NCBI GenBank assembly: GCA_002964805.2
Contig: PUDQ02000066.1
Coordinates: 372,001 to 436,000 of the forward strand
Source of the DNA: Trametes villosa
Taxonomy: Eukaryota > Basidiomycota > Agaricomycetes > Polyporales > Polyporaceae
Length of the DNA: 64,000 nucleotides
Direction: 5' to 3'
Made by a program: the position numbers and the translations under genes. The stretch's first letter is position 1. The number at the start of each line of letters is the position of its first letter. This document shows, piece after piece, positions 12,166 to 22,390 of the stretch. The notes under the pieces were generated by a model. The model searched no databases, was not told the origin of the DNA, and saw nothing but the letters and a program-made list of their open reading frames with translations.

Positions 12166-12415
12166 GATATGCTAGCTTCATATATTCTGACGTGCATGTT
12201 CTTTCACGATCGAGAGTCGATGTAGTAGACAGTAGCTGTCGCGCGCTACCGAACTGTGGCGGGGCAGTTTGGGATCGGCCTCTGACATTTCCCTGGCATC
12301 ATTCACGCCGAACACACCACCAGTGTCCGTCAGAGCCCTCCGCGATCGTCACAGAACAGCTGTCGATGCTCCGCTTTGACAGAATGCGATGTCTTTGAGG
12401 AAGGTAGAAGTTTCG
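12166..12415 (+). repeat. Left copy of a ~250 bp imperfect direct repeat flanking UGT-A
   Basis: Matches 15709-15955 in the same orientation. Shared anchors in order are ATATGCTAG, CATATATTCT/GCATATTCT, GTCGATG, GATCGGCCTCTGACAT, CACCACC/CGCCACC, GCGATCGTCACAGAACA, ACAGAATGCGA and TAGAAG. Divergence is substantial, but the anchors are collinear with similar spacing. Confidence 0.75.
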
Positions 12416-13086
12416 AAACGGGCACAGTACTTTTCGAAGCTATACATGGCGGCGCGCTCGTTCTTTCTTGCTGACTTTATGTCTCTTAGTTTCCACACGT
12501 CACATCCTTCGAGCAGTGTCCTCCGGTATGTCGCCAGTCTGAAAACACCCGGAATGACCTACGCCTTGCGATGGTCCAATCCAAACCACGCGGGTCGGCA
12601 ATTCGGGAGCTCCCCGCATGGGCGCGTAATTCCGCCTTGGCTTCAATCCAATTCTACCAGGACAGGCCCCGAGCCTATCATTACCCCCCTGTGCCGACCT
12701 GTTGCATACGGTAGGCTAGAGAATGCCTTGATTTTTGTCTGCGAGGATGTCGGTGCTCATCGTCTTTCATCTCTGCAGCGTGAACTTTAGTATCGCGTTC
12801 GGCGGTAGGCGCCGTGCCAGGATCGCCCGATGCTTGAACATAACGTACAACTTCATGAGAAGTAAAAGAAAGGGTGGTCATCAACTTCTTCTGAAGCACG
12901 TCAATACCATTGCGAATGGATTCATAGCAACTCCGCACCAACCGTTGCCAAGGCAAGCCATGCCGTCCACGTCTATAGGAAGTTGCGCTACGGTACGCCT
13001 TACAAAGCACCTCGCTGCGTCTCCACTGCATCGCGCAAGGTGGCATAAGTACTGGAGAAGGTAGCACATCTGACCCTGGGGCTTCT

Positions 13087-13270
13087 TGTCAGCAAGGTCG
13101 ATGTTTACGTACCTTGGAAGCACCCCGAGGTGATGCTGCAGGCCGTAGGAACGAGACAGGATGTCGCGGCATCGCCGTCTCGAAGCCGGGATGTGGCCCT
13201 GGAACTCATCGCTTTTCAGAGCCAGTGGAACACACTTACAGAGCTCAGTTGGACCCGATAGACGCTTGCT
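13087..13270 (+). repeat. UGT-A promoter block shared with UGT-D
   Basis: Aligns with the reverse complement of 30971-31140. Anchors are GATGTCGCGGCA, CGCCGTCTCGAAGCCGGGA, CGCTTTTCA, TTGGACCCG and AGACGCTTGCT, at near-identical spacing. Similarity this long outside coding sequence suggests a recent duplication or selection on the promoter. Confidence 0.8.
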
Positions 13271-13289
13271 ATGCCCGCAGTATAGATAC
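13260..13289 (+). promoter_or_regulatory. UGT-A core promoter: AGACGCTTGC plus TATAGATAC
   Basis: AGACGCTTGC at 13260-13269 is followed 11 bases later by TATAGATAC at 13281-13289, about 65 bases before the ATG. The same pair precedes UGT-B and UGT-C, and the first word precedes UGT-D. The TATA-like word is placed as expected for a TATA box. The decamer is an inferred upstream or initiator-linked element. Confidence 0.65.
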
Positions 13290-13353
13290 CCGTCTGCACG
13301 CCGACGCATTCACCACCCCTCGCCACATCCTCAGAAGCACTACACCGACAGAC

Positions 13354-15467
13354 ATGGCCGACTCAAACCTGAAGCACATCGTGGCCTATGCCTACCAGGC
13401 CTGGAGTACGTCCTTCTCGCGTAGCTCTGGCGTGAACTCGTACTAACGCACGAGTATCCTGTCCCCCAGGCCACGCGCGTCCCCTAGCGATCCTTGTCGC
13501 GCGGCTCGTGAAGCTGCAGCCCGTCCAAGTGACGTTCCTCGTCCACGACCAGCTCTACAAGCGCATCAACGACGAGCTGGCACGTAACTTCGAGGCGGGC
13601 GAGGAAGACTACGCTAAGCGGATCAGGCATGTCAATTCTTCGCGCACTCAGGTGTCCCCTCCCAGCTGTGCTGACGCGACGCGGTCTCTGATCGCAGGGT
13701 GTACACGGTCGGCCCTGCCGATTTCCTCACATCCCCGGAGGCCGAGGAGAACTTCAAGAAGACCTGGGGCGAGCTCGTCGCGGAGCAGCCCACCGCTTGT
13801 GTCCTTAACAAAGAGCACTTTGACCCGTTCCAGAAGCCGCACGCGATCATCATCGACGTACGTTCAAGCTCATTTTCTCTGGGAAGTTAGACGCAATGAT
13901 GCTCACGCCGTGCAGATGTTCGCCGTGGGCACGTTCAAGACGATCAAGACAATAAGCGGGGACTCTGTCAAGATCTATATGTGGCACTCGTCTCTCACTT
14001 ACGAGATGTTCTGGTTCTGGGGCCCTGAGAAGCTTGGCGGTCGGGGCAACTACCGCCTCAAGGCGGAGGAGGAAGCCCGCATCACAGGCAAGCCGTACAC
14101 CGACATAGTCCTGAAGGTATGTTCCCTGCATACTCCACGGCCTGTCGATAGCTGACATGTTTGACTCAAGATGGCGTTGGGCATGAATGACAGCGTCGTG
14201 CGCATCCCCGCGTTCCCACCCATGTACGACTATGAGTACTATCCGCAGGAGGTGCGCTCGCTCCCTTGTCGACCCCACAGAAGCCCACTCACGCGCTGCT
14301 GCTCTTCAGCCTGAGGCACATGCAGGGATACTCACTAATGTTGTCCCATACGTTTACGAGTGCGTCTTTCCTCGAGTTAAAGGATTGTATTATCCCCTGA
14401 CATCCATCCTGAAGGACATTCGAAGGCAGCGATGGTGTCATCCTGCACAGCTCTCCGTCCTTCGAGCCGGAAGCCATCGCTGCGGTGAAGGCGTGGTACG
14501 CGGAGAACAATCGCCCGGCGTACGCCGTAGGACCGCTCCTCCCGACCGGGTCCCAGGTGCTCAAGGAGGCGAGCTCATCGCCGGACGCGGAGAAGATACA
14601 GGCATTGCTCGACGCCACGCTCAAGACGTCTGGCAAGCACTCCCTTCTCTACGTGAGTTTATGACCATGTTTTGCGAACATCGAGTCTCACATGTCATGC
14701 AGATATCTTTCGGCACCATCTTCTTCCCCAACAAGCACCCTGAGCAGTTGTGGGCTGTCCTGGACGTGGCTATTGAGCTTGGTATTCCGTTCGTGAGTCC
14801 GCCCTCTGCTTCGTGATGTCCGTGTTCTTGCATTTGACTGATAAATGATGATAGATCTTGAGCAGAGCATCCCGCGCCGCGGTGGTCCCGGATGACATCG
14901 AGGAGAAGGTGAAGGCGTATGGTAAAGGTATCATTACCGCTTGGGCACCCCAGCAGACTATTTTCAGCCACCCGGTGCGTTTGCGCGTTGTCACTGCTCG
15001 CGGTGAGGTTCCACTCACATAACCGCGTGCAGGCTACCGGATGGTTCATTACTCACGGGGGCCAAAATGGCGTCTCGGAGGCGGTCTACGCGGGTGTTCC
15101 CCAGTAAGTCATCTTCTGACGCTGCAGCGACCGGTCTTTCTGACGCCTTAGCAGGATCTTCTGGCCGTTCATAGGGGACCAGCCGCTCAACGCAATACAC
15201 ATGACCGACACGCTCCAGGTTGCGTACGAGCTCCTCGAGGTCCGCACCGGCCCCGGCCTGCGCAAGATCCTCCGCAACGGCAAGACGCCGGTGGGCACGA
15301 TTGACGCACTGAAGGTGGAGATTCGGGACGTACTCGAGAAGGCGTTTGGCGAGGATGGCGCGCAGAAGCGGGAGAGGCTCCTTGCTCTGCGGGAGCGGGT
15401 CGTGGGCGACTGGGCCGAGGGCGGCGCGTCGCTCAAGGATGCCACTGCGCTCTTGGAGAGCCTGTGA
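13354..15467 (+). CDS. UDP-glycosyltransferase (GT1 family), paralog A
   Basis: Predicted to transfer a sugar from a UDP-sugar to a small acceptor; the acceptor cannot be read from sequence. Eleven inferred exons: 13354-13405, 13470-13626, 13698-13857, 13916-14116, 14171-14251, 14310-14359, 14415-14652, 14703-14792, 14855-14974, 15033-15103 and 15155-15467, encoding 510 residues. Family marks are the N-terminal SHARPLA (His is the usual catalytic base), WAPQQTIFSHPATGW, and HGGQNGVSEA followed by GDQPLNA, the C-terminal nucleotide-sugar binding region. No signal peptide or membrane anchor is evident. The second intron begins GC rather than GT. Four paralogs lie in opposite orientation at 22.4-34.0 kb. 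A and D share HGGQ where the others have HGGH. Confidence 0.9.
13627..13697 (+). other. GC-AG intron in UGT-A
   Basis: The exon ends CGGATCAG and the intron begins GCATGTCAAT. The same position in UGT-D reads CGGATCAG then GTATGTCGCC. Splicing 13627-13697 restores the family sequence (RIR-VYTVGPADF) in frame, and no GT donor nearby does. GC-AG introns are a known minor class. Confidence 0.8.
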
Positions 15468-16585
15468 TTCCTTGGCGGTATGTCTTCGGGAGCAGTAGGG
15501 AGTGTGTAGTATGTGTATTAGACGTCCAGGTACTTGTGTCGGTTATAGTAAGATTAGAACATCTGACGCGTGCGAACCAGCTGGACATTCCACAGTACTA
15601 CATAGTTCCCGAGATTGTGCTCGCACTATCAGAGGGTCGGGTTAACGAAGGTACCTCAGAGGAAACTGAAAGCAGTACTGGTAGACGATGACAAATATGC
15701 TCTCTACATTATGCTAGATTCGCATATTCTAACGCCACGCATATTTGGTGCGTACGCCGCAGTGAGGGTGTCGATGAGGAAGCCGCGATAGTTGCCAGGG
15801 ATTTTCGTCCCGATCGGCCTCTGACATATTCTTTGTCACAAAGCCAAACACGCCACCGGCGACCAGCGAAGCCCTTGCGATCGTCACAGAACAAGTCAAG
15901 ATGCGCCGCTGCCACAGAATGCGACGTTTTCGCGCAAAATAGAAGCCTCCATGCTTTTCGTGGCCTATAAAGGAGGCCATGCTCACCCTTTCCGACCAAG
16001 CATGGGCCTCCCACTCTCCCCACGTCGCCCCCTTCAAACAGCTTCTCCCCGGTATGCCGTGAGGCTAGAGACCGGGATGACTGCTCCCGTAGGCACAGGC
16101 GTGGGCGCGCGTCATCGCAGCCCTTGATGCCCTCGAAGCGGCCCGCGGCGGACCCGGCGATACTGATCGAGCGGTGCAGTTGATAATTGCTCGATCTCGA
16201 TGGTTGCCCGTTTTGTCGCTGCGCCGCCTTGGCAGAACCGCTCAAGCGACAGAGGGTGCTCCTCCTCCCCGCCAAAACGCTGAACACTCCCAAACATTCC
16301 GGGGTCTGCGCCTCCGCCTTAGTCCCCCCGACGTTGCTGGCACGTCTCATTTTTTGCACCGCGCAGTCTCCTTGCCCCAGCCTTGCGCTGTCTTGTCTTC
16401 TCACCACCACCACCACCACCGTCTGCCGCCGGGACCGACCGTTGCCGCCACGCCCTCCGGCCTACTTGCGCCTACCGAGACGATCTTCGCTCGCGGCAGC
16501 CGCTCGTACAAATACTTTGACTGATTCTCTCTGTGGGCTACTCTCAGACGCCCCACTCCCCCACACTACCACTTAGACGACGACG
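15468..16585. other. Intergenic region between UGT-A and the MscS-type channel
   Basis: Contains the right copy of the direct repeat (15709-15955), a TATAAAGG at about 15965, a (CAC)n run at about 16399-16420 and the pyrimidine-rich promoter of the channel gene. A 236-codon minus-strand frame crosses it but looks like chance. Confidence 0.5.
15709..15955 (+). repeat. Right copy of the ~250 bp imperfect direct repeat flanking UGT-A
   Basis: Same orientation and anchor order as 12166-12415: TATGCTAG, GCATATTCT, GTCGATGAGG, GATCGGCCTCTGACAT, GCGATCGTCACAGAACA, ACAGAATGCGA and TAGAAG. UGT-A and its promoter lie exactly between the two copies. Confidence 0.75.
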
Positions 16586-19500
16586 ATGGCTGCGGACGGC
16601 CGTTCGTACGGCGGCACTCGCGCGCGCAGCGATACCGCCTCCACTGGCTCCCCCTTCTCCGACGAGCACTCTCCGCGGACCCCCGCGTACCCTCCGCAGC
16701 AGGCGCGCCCGCTGCTGTCGACCGCGCAGCCCGAGAGCGGCCCGGCGCGGCATGCCCAAGTAGACGAGGAGACGATGAACCAGGCGTTCCGCCAGTATGA
16801 CGCTACGCGCGCGCAGACGTACCCCGTCGGGGGCGCGGGGCGCGGCGGCGTGCAGATGCCGATGCCGGACGCGGACGAGAACGGCACGTATGGGGGGACG
16901 ACGCCCGGGCACGGGATGAGCAGGAGCGGGAGCTGGGATCTCCTCGCGGGAATGCGAAAGTTTGAGCACGGATACGAGCAATTCGACTCGCGAAACGCGA
17001 GCCAGGCACACCTCGCTTTCGCTGACGGAGATGTGCCCAAAAACAAGGTGAGCGTCTGGTATGGTGGTGGCATGGCGGGACTGCGGGGGCGGTGGTGAAA
17101 GGACGGTGTGCTAACGCAGTTCGGCGTAGCTGTCCAGATTGTATAACTACCTATTGAACGTGTCCATCGTGACCCGATGGATGCTGTTCATCATCCCGGT
17201 CGCCGCGATACTCTGGATTCCCGGCATCCTAGGATTTACGAAGTACCCGGACACAAGGGTGCGTTTCACCGGTCTCATGTCGGGGGCGTCAAATTGAGCA
17301 GTAACGCAGGTGTACGGTGTCAAACTGATCTTCTGGAGTATATGGTTCAGTGTCATCTGGGTCGGTATGTGAACTTATCCCCGCTCACTGTCTTACTTCC
17401 CGGTTGACGTCAAAAATTAGGCTGGTGGACCTGCCTGGCTTTGGCGTAGGTGCTTCGCTTGGCCTTTCCCGAGCGCATACTGAGGGATCCCTCTATATAC
17501 AGTATGGTGTTGCCACCGTTCCTGCGAAACACTATCGGTATCATAGTCGTCAACGCGCGCAAATACATTGAGTGGTTCGACGTCCTCCACCGGTAAGAGC
17601 AGCGTTTGAAACGCAAGTGTGCTGGTCCTGATGCCCCTGCGCAGATATGCCGCATTCGCGGCGTGGTCGATCCTAATCTTCGTGTCGTACCAGCCGCTCA
17701 TCAACCACACGCAGCAGACGGACAACAGCACATCCAAGCAATCAGTCGACACGCTGAGCAAACTCCTGTTCGCCCTGATGCTCTCCGCCTGCGTTCTCTT
17801 CGCCGAAAAGCTCGCAATCCAGTTTATCGCGGGCAAGTTCCACGAGCGTTCTTACGCTGGTACGTCCTCCCCTCAACCATAGTACACTAAACGCAGGCCA
17901 TCCTAACGTAGTATGTTAGACCGCATCACGCAGCAGAAGTTTGCTGTGCGGGTGCTAGTGACGCTCTACCAGCACTCGACCGACATCCCCTGGCGTGCGG
18001 ACACGCTCCGTGACGGGAGCGCGTCTGACACGAAGCGCAAGACCGTGTTCAACCCGCAAAAGGTGTTCAAGAAGGCGCTCAAAGGGGTGCGCGACGCGGC
18101 GACCACCACCACGACCGTGCTCGGCACGGTCGCGTCTGAGATCGCGGGCACGTCGGTGCTGCAGCCGAACTCCCCCCAGGCGATGGTCAAGACGGCGCTC
18201 GAGTCCGCGAACAAGTCGAGGCTGGTGAGTGGAGCGCGCGCAATGTGTACAAAAGGCTGGAGGGGTACTGACACGGGCGTGTGTACGCTAGCTTGCGCGC
18301 AGGCTGTTCTACTCGTTTGCGCGTCCGGGCTCGGAGCAGCTGCGGGTCGAGGACATCGAGCGCTTCTTCCGCAGCAGGGAGGACGCGGACGCGGCGTTTG
18401 CGATCTTTGACAAGGATATGAACGGGGACGTCCAGCGCGACGAGATTGAGATGGCGTGCATGTAAGGAACTCACGCTATTTCTGGTTGAGCGGTACTGAC
18501 GGGGTGTGTAGGGAGGTGCATCGCGAGCAGTTGTCGATCGAGCACTCGATGCGCGACTTGGACAGCGCCGTCGGCCGCTTGGACAACATCCTCATGAGTC
18601 TGTACTTCGTCATCGTGATCCTCATCTTCGCTGTCGCTCTGGTGAGTCTGCCGTCCCGCGACTCTTGAACAGACTGCAGACTGAGCATGTCTATAGGAAG
18701 CGCAACTGGCCACCCTCATCACCTCCGCCGGCACCCTCATCCTCGGTACGCCTCCTACACCCTTACTGTCCGCCCTCGCCGAAGCTGACCTTCCGCGCAG
18801 GTCTGAGCTGGCTGATCGGCGGCAGCCTCGCGGAGGTGCTCACGAGCATCATCTTCCTGTTCATCAAGCACCCGTACGACGTCGGCGACCGCATCAGCAT
18901 CGCGGACAAGACGTACACGGTGAAGGAGATGCGCCTGCTCAGCACGATCTTCCTCGACGGCAACGCGTGCCAGGTGCAGGCGCCGAATACGTGGATGAAC
19001 ACCCAGCTCATCCATAATATTCGTCGGAGTCCGCAGGTGCGTCTTCATTCGTGCTGGGGTCGTATATATGGGGGAACTAATGGGGCTGTCTGTTGTAGAT
19101 GTCGGAGCCGTTCTCCTTCGATGTGGTATGTGTTGGTTCATCTGTGTTAATCATGGGATGCGACTGACCACATGCGACGTAGGCATACAGCACTTCGTTC
19201 GAGCAGATCGAACGGCTGCGGGAGGTCATGCTCGCCTTCTTGAAGAATGAGCGCCGGGACTACATGCCGGTCTTCGATGTCAACGTTGTGGGTGAGTCCG
19301 GACCGTACGCCAACCAGGATCGTCTACCATCAACTGACCGCTCCCGAAGACATCCCTGGCCAGGAGAAGATGACCCTTCGCGCTGATATCAAGTACAAGA
19401 GCAACTGGCAGCAGGGCACACTGCGTGGTACGTTCCTGTCCTCTCCAGTATGGTACCAGCCCGGCTCAACCTGGTGAATCATAGCGCAACGCCGCAACAA

Positions 19501-20104
19501 GTGGGTCTGCGCGCTCAAGTCGTCCATGGAGAAGGTCAAGATCTTCGGCCCCGCCGGCGACCCGAACGCGCCCTCCGGGCCGTCGAAGTACACCCTCGTC
19601 CCGTACGAGGAGGTCCTCCGCACGGAAGAGGCGGCGAAGGCCCCCGCGACGCCCGCGGGCATGCAGGAGATGCGCATCCCGACGGCCGACTGGATGTTCT
19701 CCGACCCGAAGAGCGCGATCGGTACGTCATCTTCTCGGGTTGGATGTCGGGGCCCGTGCTGATGGCTCGATGTATGTGCAGTCGACCCATCGCAGGACGT
19801 GTTCGGGGAGAACGAGCAGGTACGCGCATCCACGTTTCTCGCAGGCGGTCTACCAGAAGCTGACCGATTGTCCTCGACGCAGCTCTACATGACCGGGCCC
19901 CACCAGACCCCCGCAGGGACTCCGAGAATGCGGTCGCGCCAGATGATGCCCGAGCAGCCCCCCATGCCCACCGCGCCGGTGCCCCCCATGCCGGTCGCCG
20001 CGACGATGCCGATGCCGTCGACGAGCGCGCACGCGCTCCAGCAGCAGCCCATGGAGGAGATCGAGCTGCAGACGCCGCGCAACGCGCAGACCTTCGCACC
20101 CTGA
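16586..20104 (+). CDS. MscS-type mechanosensitive ion channel with EF-hand
   Basis: Predicted membrane channel opened by tension, like the fission yeast Msy1/Msy2 proteins, which act in the ER during osmotic stress. A disordered N terminus (16586-17047) is followed by several hydrophobic segments encoded by short exons, for example WMLFIIPVAAILWIPGI, VKLIFWSIWFSVIWVGWW and SKLLFALMLSACVLFAEKL. Next is an EF-hand loop (DKDMNGDVQRDE) near 18410-18450. The conserved pore-lining and beta-domain region follows (GLSWLIGGSLAEVLTSIIFLF, then KHPYDVGDRIS). The C-terminal tail is Met/Pro-rich and disordered. The first two junctions (17047/17130 and 17258/17310) keep frame. The calcium-binding loop suggests calcium modulation. 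Confidence 0.92.
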
Positions 20105-20396
20105 AAAGCGGGCGGGAGAGAGCGTACTTGGGCACAAGAGCGTGGCCTGTCAGTGTAGCATATATCGTTATCCGCTCTTTGCTTTGGGCACTCGGCCGTC
20201 GTTTTCGCCCGCTTTCTCGTGTTGTCTGCGAACGCCCCACCGCTACGCTACGTTATGCTACGTTACGCTTGCGCTAATTCGTCCAGCTGACGAACGACAG
20301 ACATTCCGATGCAAGAGTCCCCCGGAGGGATGTGGATATGCCCATACAAAATACATACAGTAACGTCGTAGTATACAGCGCAACAGAAGAGCAGAT

Positions 20397-22004
20397 CTAG
20401 ACGTTCCACCCGTTCTGCGTCTGCGACGGGCTCCCCCAGCCAGCAGCGGCTGGGCTGCCCCAGCCTCCCGCTGCTCCGCTTCCGCTTCCACTGCTGGCCC
20501 CGCTCGAGGCTCCCCAGCCGCCTCCCCCAGAAGAACCGGGGCTGTTGCCCCAGCTGCCGGTGTTGCGCGCTGGGCTCCCCCATCCGGCGCCGCCGCCCCC
20601 GCTGCCACCTCCGCCGCCGCGTGCTGGGCTCCATCCACCACCCCCGCCGCCCGCACCCCACGCGTTACCGGCAGGCTCGGCGCCGTTCGCAGCGCCGCCG
20701 AGTGGGGCGCCGCCGTTTTGGAAGCCGTCCGTCTCTGGGGGGTCGCCTTTGAGACCGAGGATGAGGTTCGCAAGTTTCGTCTGGAGCTCCGCCAGGCCCT
20801 ATGGTGTGGCATATCACAATGTGAGCGAAGGCAGGGGAGCAAGGGGTTAGACGGAGGAGACAGACCTTCATGACCACCTCCTGCGGGCCGAGACTGCCGT
20901 CGGTCTCAACGTCCATGTAGAACCGTTCGGGCTTCGCGTTGTAGTCGAACGGGAGGTCCTCGCGCGGCGGCTCCTCGTCCTTCGCGTTCTCGCTGAGCGG
21001 CCACTCGGCGCGCGCGTCGTACTCGAACCAGTAAGAAGTGTGCCGGAGCCTGTTGTGCGGGTCGTACTCGAACCCGACGGCCGCGCACGGGGACCACTTC
21101 GAGTGCTCTTTTGCGAGGCCCTGGGTACATGGGCGGGGGTTTGGTCTCTGCTCTGGCGCTATGCGGGGTATGAAGGCGCACCTTTTTCGCTATACACCGT
21201 ATTCGCAGCTCCTGCCCTTTGCGGATTTTGCATATGAGGATAGGGGGGATCTTCTCGTCCCCTACAACACGCGAATCCAACTCTGAGCGTGATGCCCTGA
21301 CGTGAGGCACAACAGCACGCGGACGCACCTTGGCCAATGGGATGCCCGAACGATGGTGAACGCTTCGCCAGCTCCTCGCTGCCATCCGCGTCCACGTCAA
21401 ACCCGTTGAAGCCCGGCCGTGTGGTGGGCACGACCTCGAGCATTTCGCTCGTGATGTCCATGGTGACCCCCGCCTCACTGCACGAGACGTTCAACATGAG
21501 CTCGACCGCGCAGTACTGACACCGGACTTCGCAGGTGCAGTCCTACAGCGGGGATGAGGCAGGTTGGTTTGCGGTGACCGGGAGGAAGAGGAGAGAGGAC
21601 GTACTCGGGTATACCGCATGGCCTCGTCGCAGTTCGTGCTCACAAGCGGGATCATGCCTAACCGGTGCGCAATGAACTCGTCCGGAAGTACGGTCGTATT
21701 CGTCTCGATCTCTACCATGTCAATGGCTGCAGGGACGCGCCATTGCTGCGTAAGCACGCGCGTTTCTCCCAAGCCACCTCTCCCCGCTGGTACTCACCAA
21801 CGGTGGGAATGTCCGCCATCATGACCCTCCGGAACGAGTTCGCGAACCTGCCCAGCGATGTGTGTGAGCCCAACACGCGCCGCAGAGGGGGCAGAGAGCA
21901 GCAGCCACGAACGCGAGGTCGACATTCTCGAGCGTGAAGTTGACCGAGTTTTTCTTGAGCTCGCGGATGCGGACTATAGGGTCTGCTTCCACGGTGTTCT
22001 GCAT
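20397..22004 (-). CDS. RPB3: RNA polymerase II subunit RPB3 with Gly/Trp-rich tail
   Basis: Core RNA polymerase II assembly subunit, alpha-like, which pairs with RPB11. The start [16 protein letters not shown] leads into the conserved block [36 protein letters not shown] and [17 protein letters not shown]. The family zinc motif CxCx3Cx2C is present ([10 protein letters not shown]). Several short introns interrupt the gene, including one just before GLAELQTKL. After the conserved part there is a tail of more than 100 residues made of Gly, Ser, Ala and Asn with eight tryptophans, each next to a Gly (for example [22 protein letters not shown]). Yeast RPB3 lacks such a tail. It converges with the MscS-type gene, whose stop is 292 bases away. 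Confidence 0.93.
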
Positions 22005-22390
22005 GCTAACAGCGTGACTAGTTTGAGCCCGAGTAGAAAACGAATGAACAAGAGCCTGAGCAAGCAGCGAGCAGCAGAGTGAGAGGTGGCAGTAGCGCAC
22101 AAGGTGCACAACGCGTTAAGCGCCCATACTCTGCGGGATTCATGCACGGCGGCTCCGGGGCTGCACTCAAGTGCGCCCAAGCACTAAGTACTGTACCACC
22201 TACACAAACCGTAGATACGACCCGCGGGTTGCAAAGATCCCGTAAAACTCTCAGAAAACAGTGCCACGGCTCTACAAGGCAACTCACCCTCTCATTGAAC
22301 AACATAGTGTGTATATACCCTCTTAGCTCTAGTGAGTTCCATCTCTACTCTAACCCATCATACAACGCGACGAGTCCTTCCATCGGTACT
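22005..22390. other. RPB3 promoter and UGT-B 3' flank
   Basis: Spacer between two genes on the minus strand (RPB3 and UGT-B). It must carry the RPB3 promoter and leader. No TATA box or repeat stood out. Confidence 0.4.

Larger units (their letters stand above)
12069..13353. other. Intergenic region between TLG2 and UGT-A
   Basis: Contains the TLG2 3' flank, the left copy of a long imperfect direct repeat (12166-12415) and the UGT-A promoter. The promoter includes a block shared with the UGT-D promoter (13087-13270). Open frames on either strand gave no recognisable product. Confidence 0.5.

Noticed and set aside
12881..13309. 142-codon minus-strand frame upstream of UGT-A
   Set aside because: It covers the promoter block shared with UGT-D; the conservation there is explained by promoter duplication, and the frame is not kept in the UGT-D copy as far as I can see.
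15709..16419. 236-codon minus-strand open frame between UGT-A and the MscS-type gene
   Set aside because: It overlaps the direct repeat and the pyrimidine-rich promoter, has no recognisable motif, and reads like a GC-rich chance frame.
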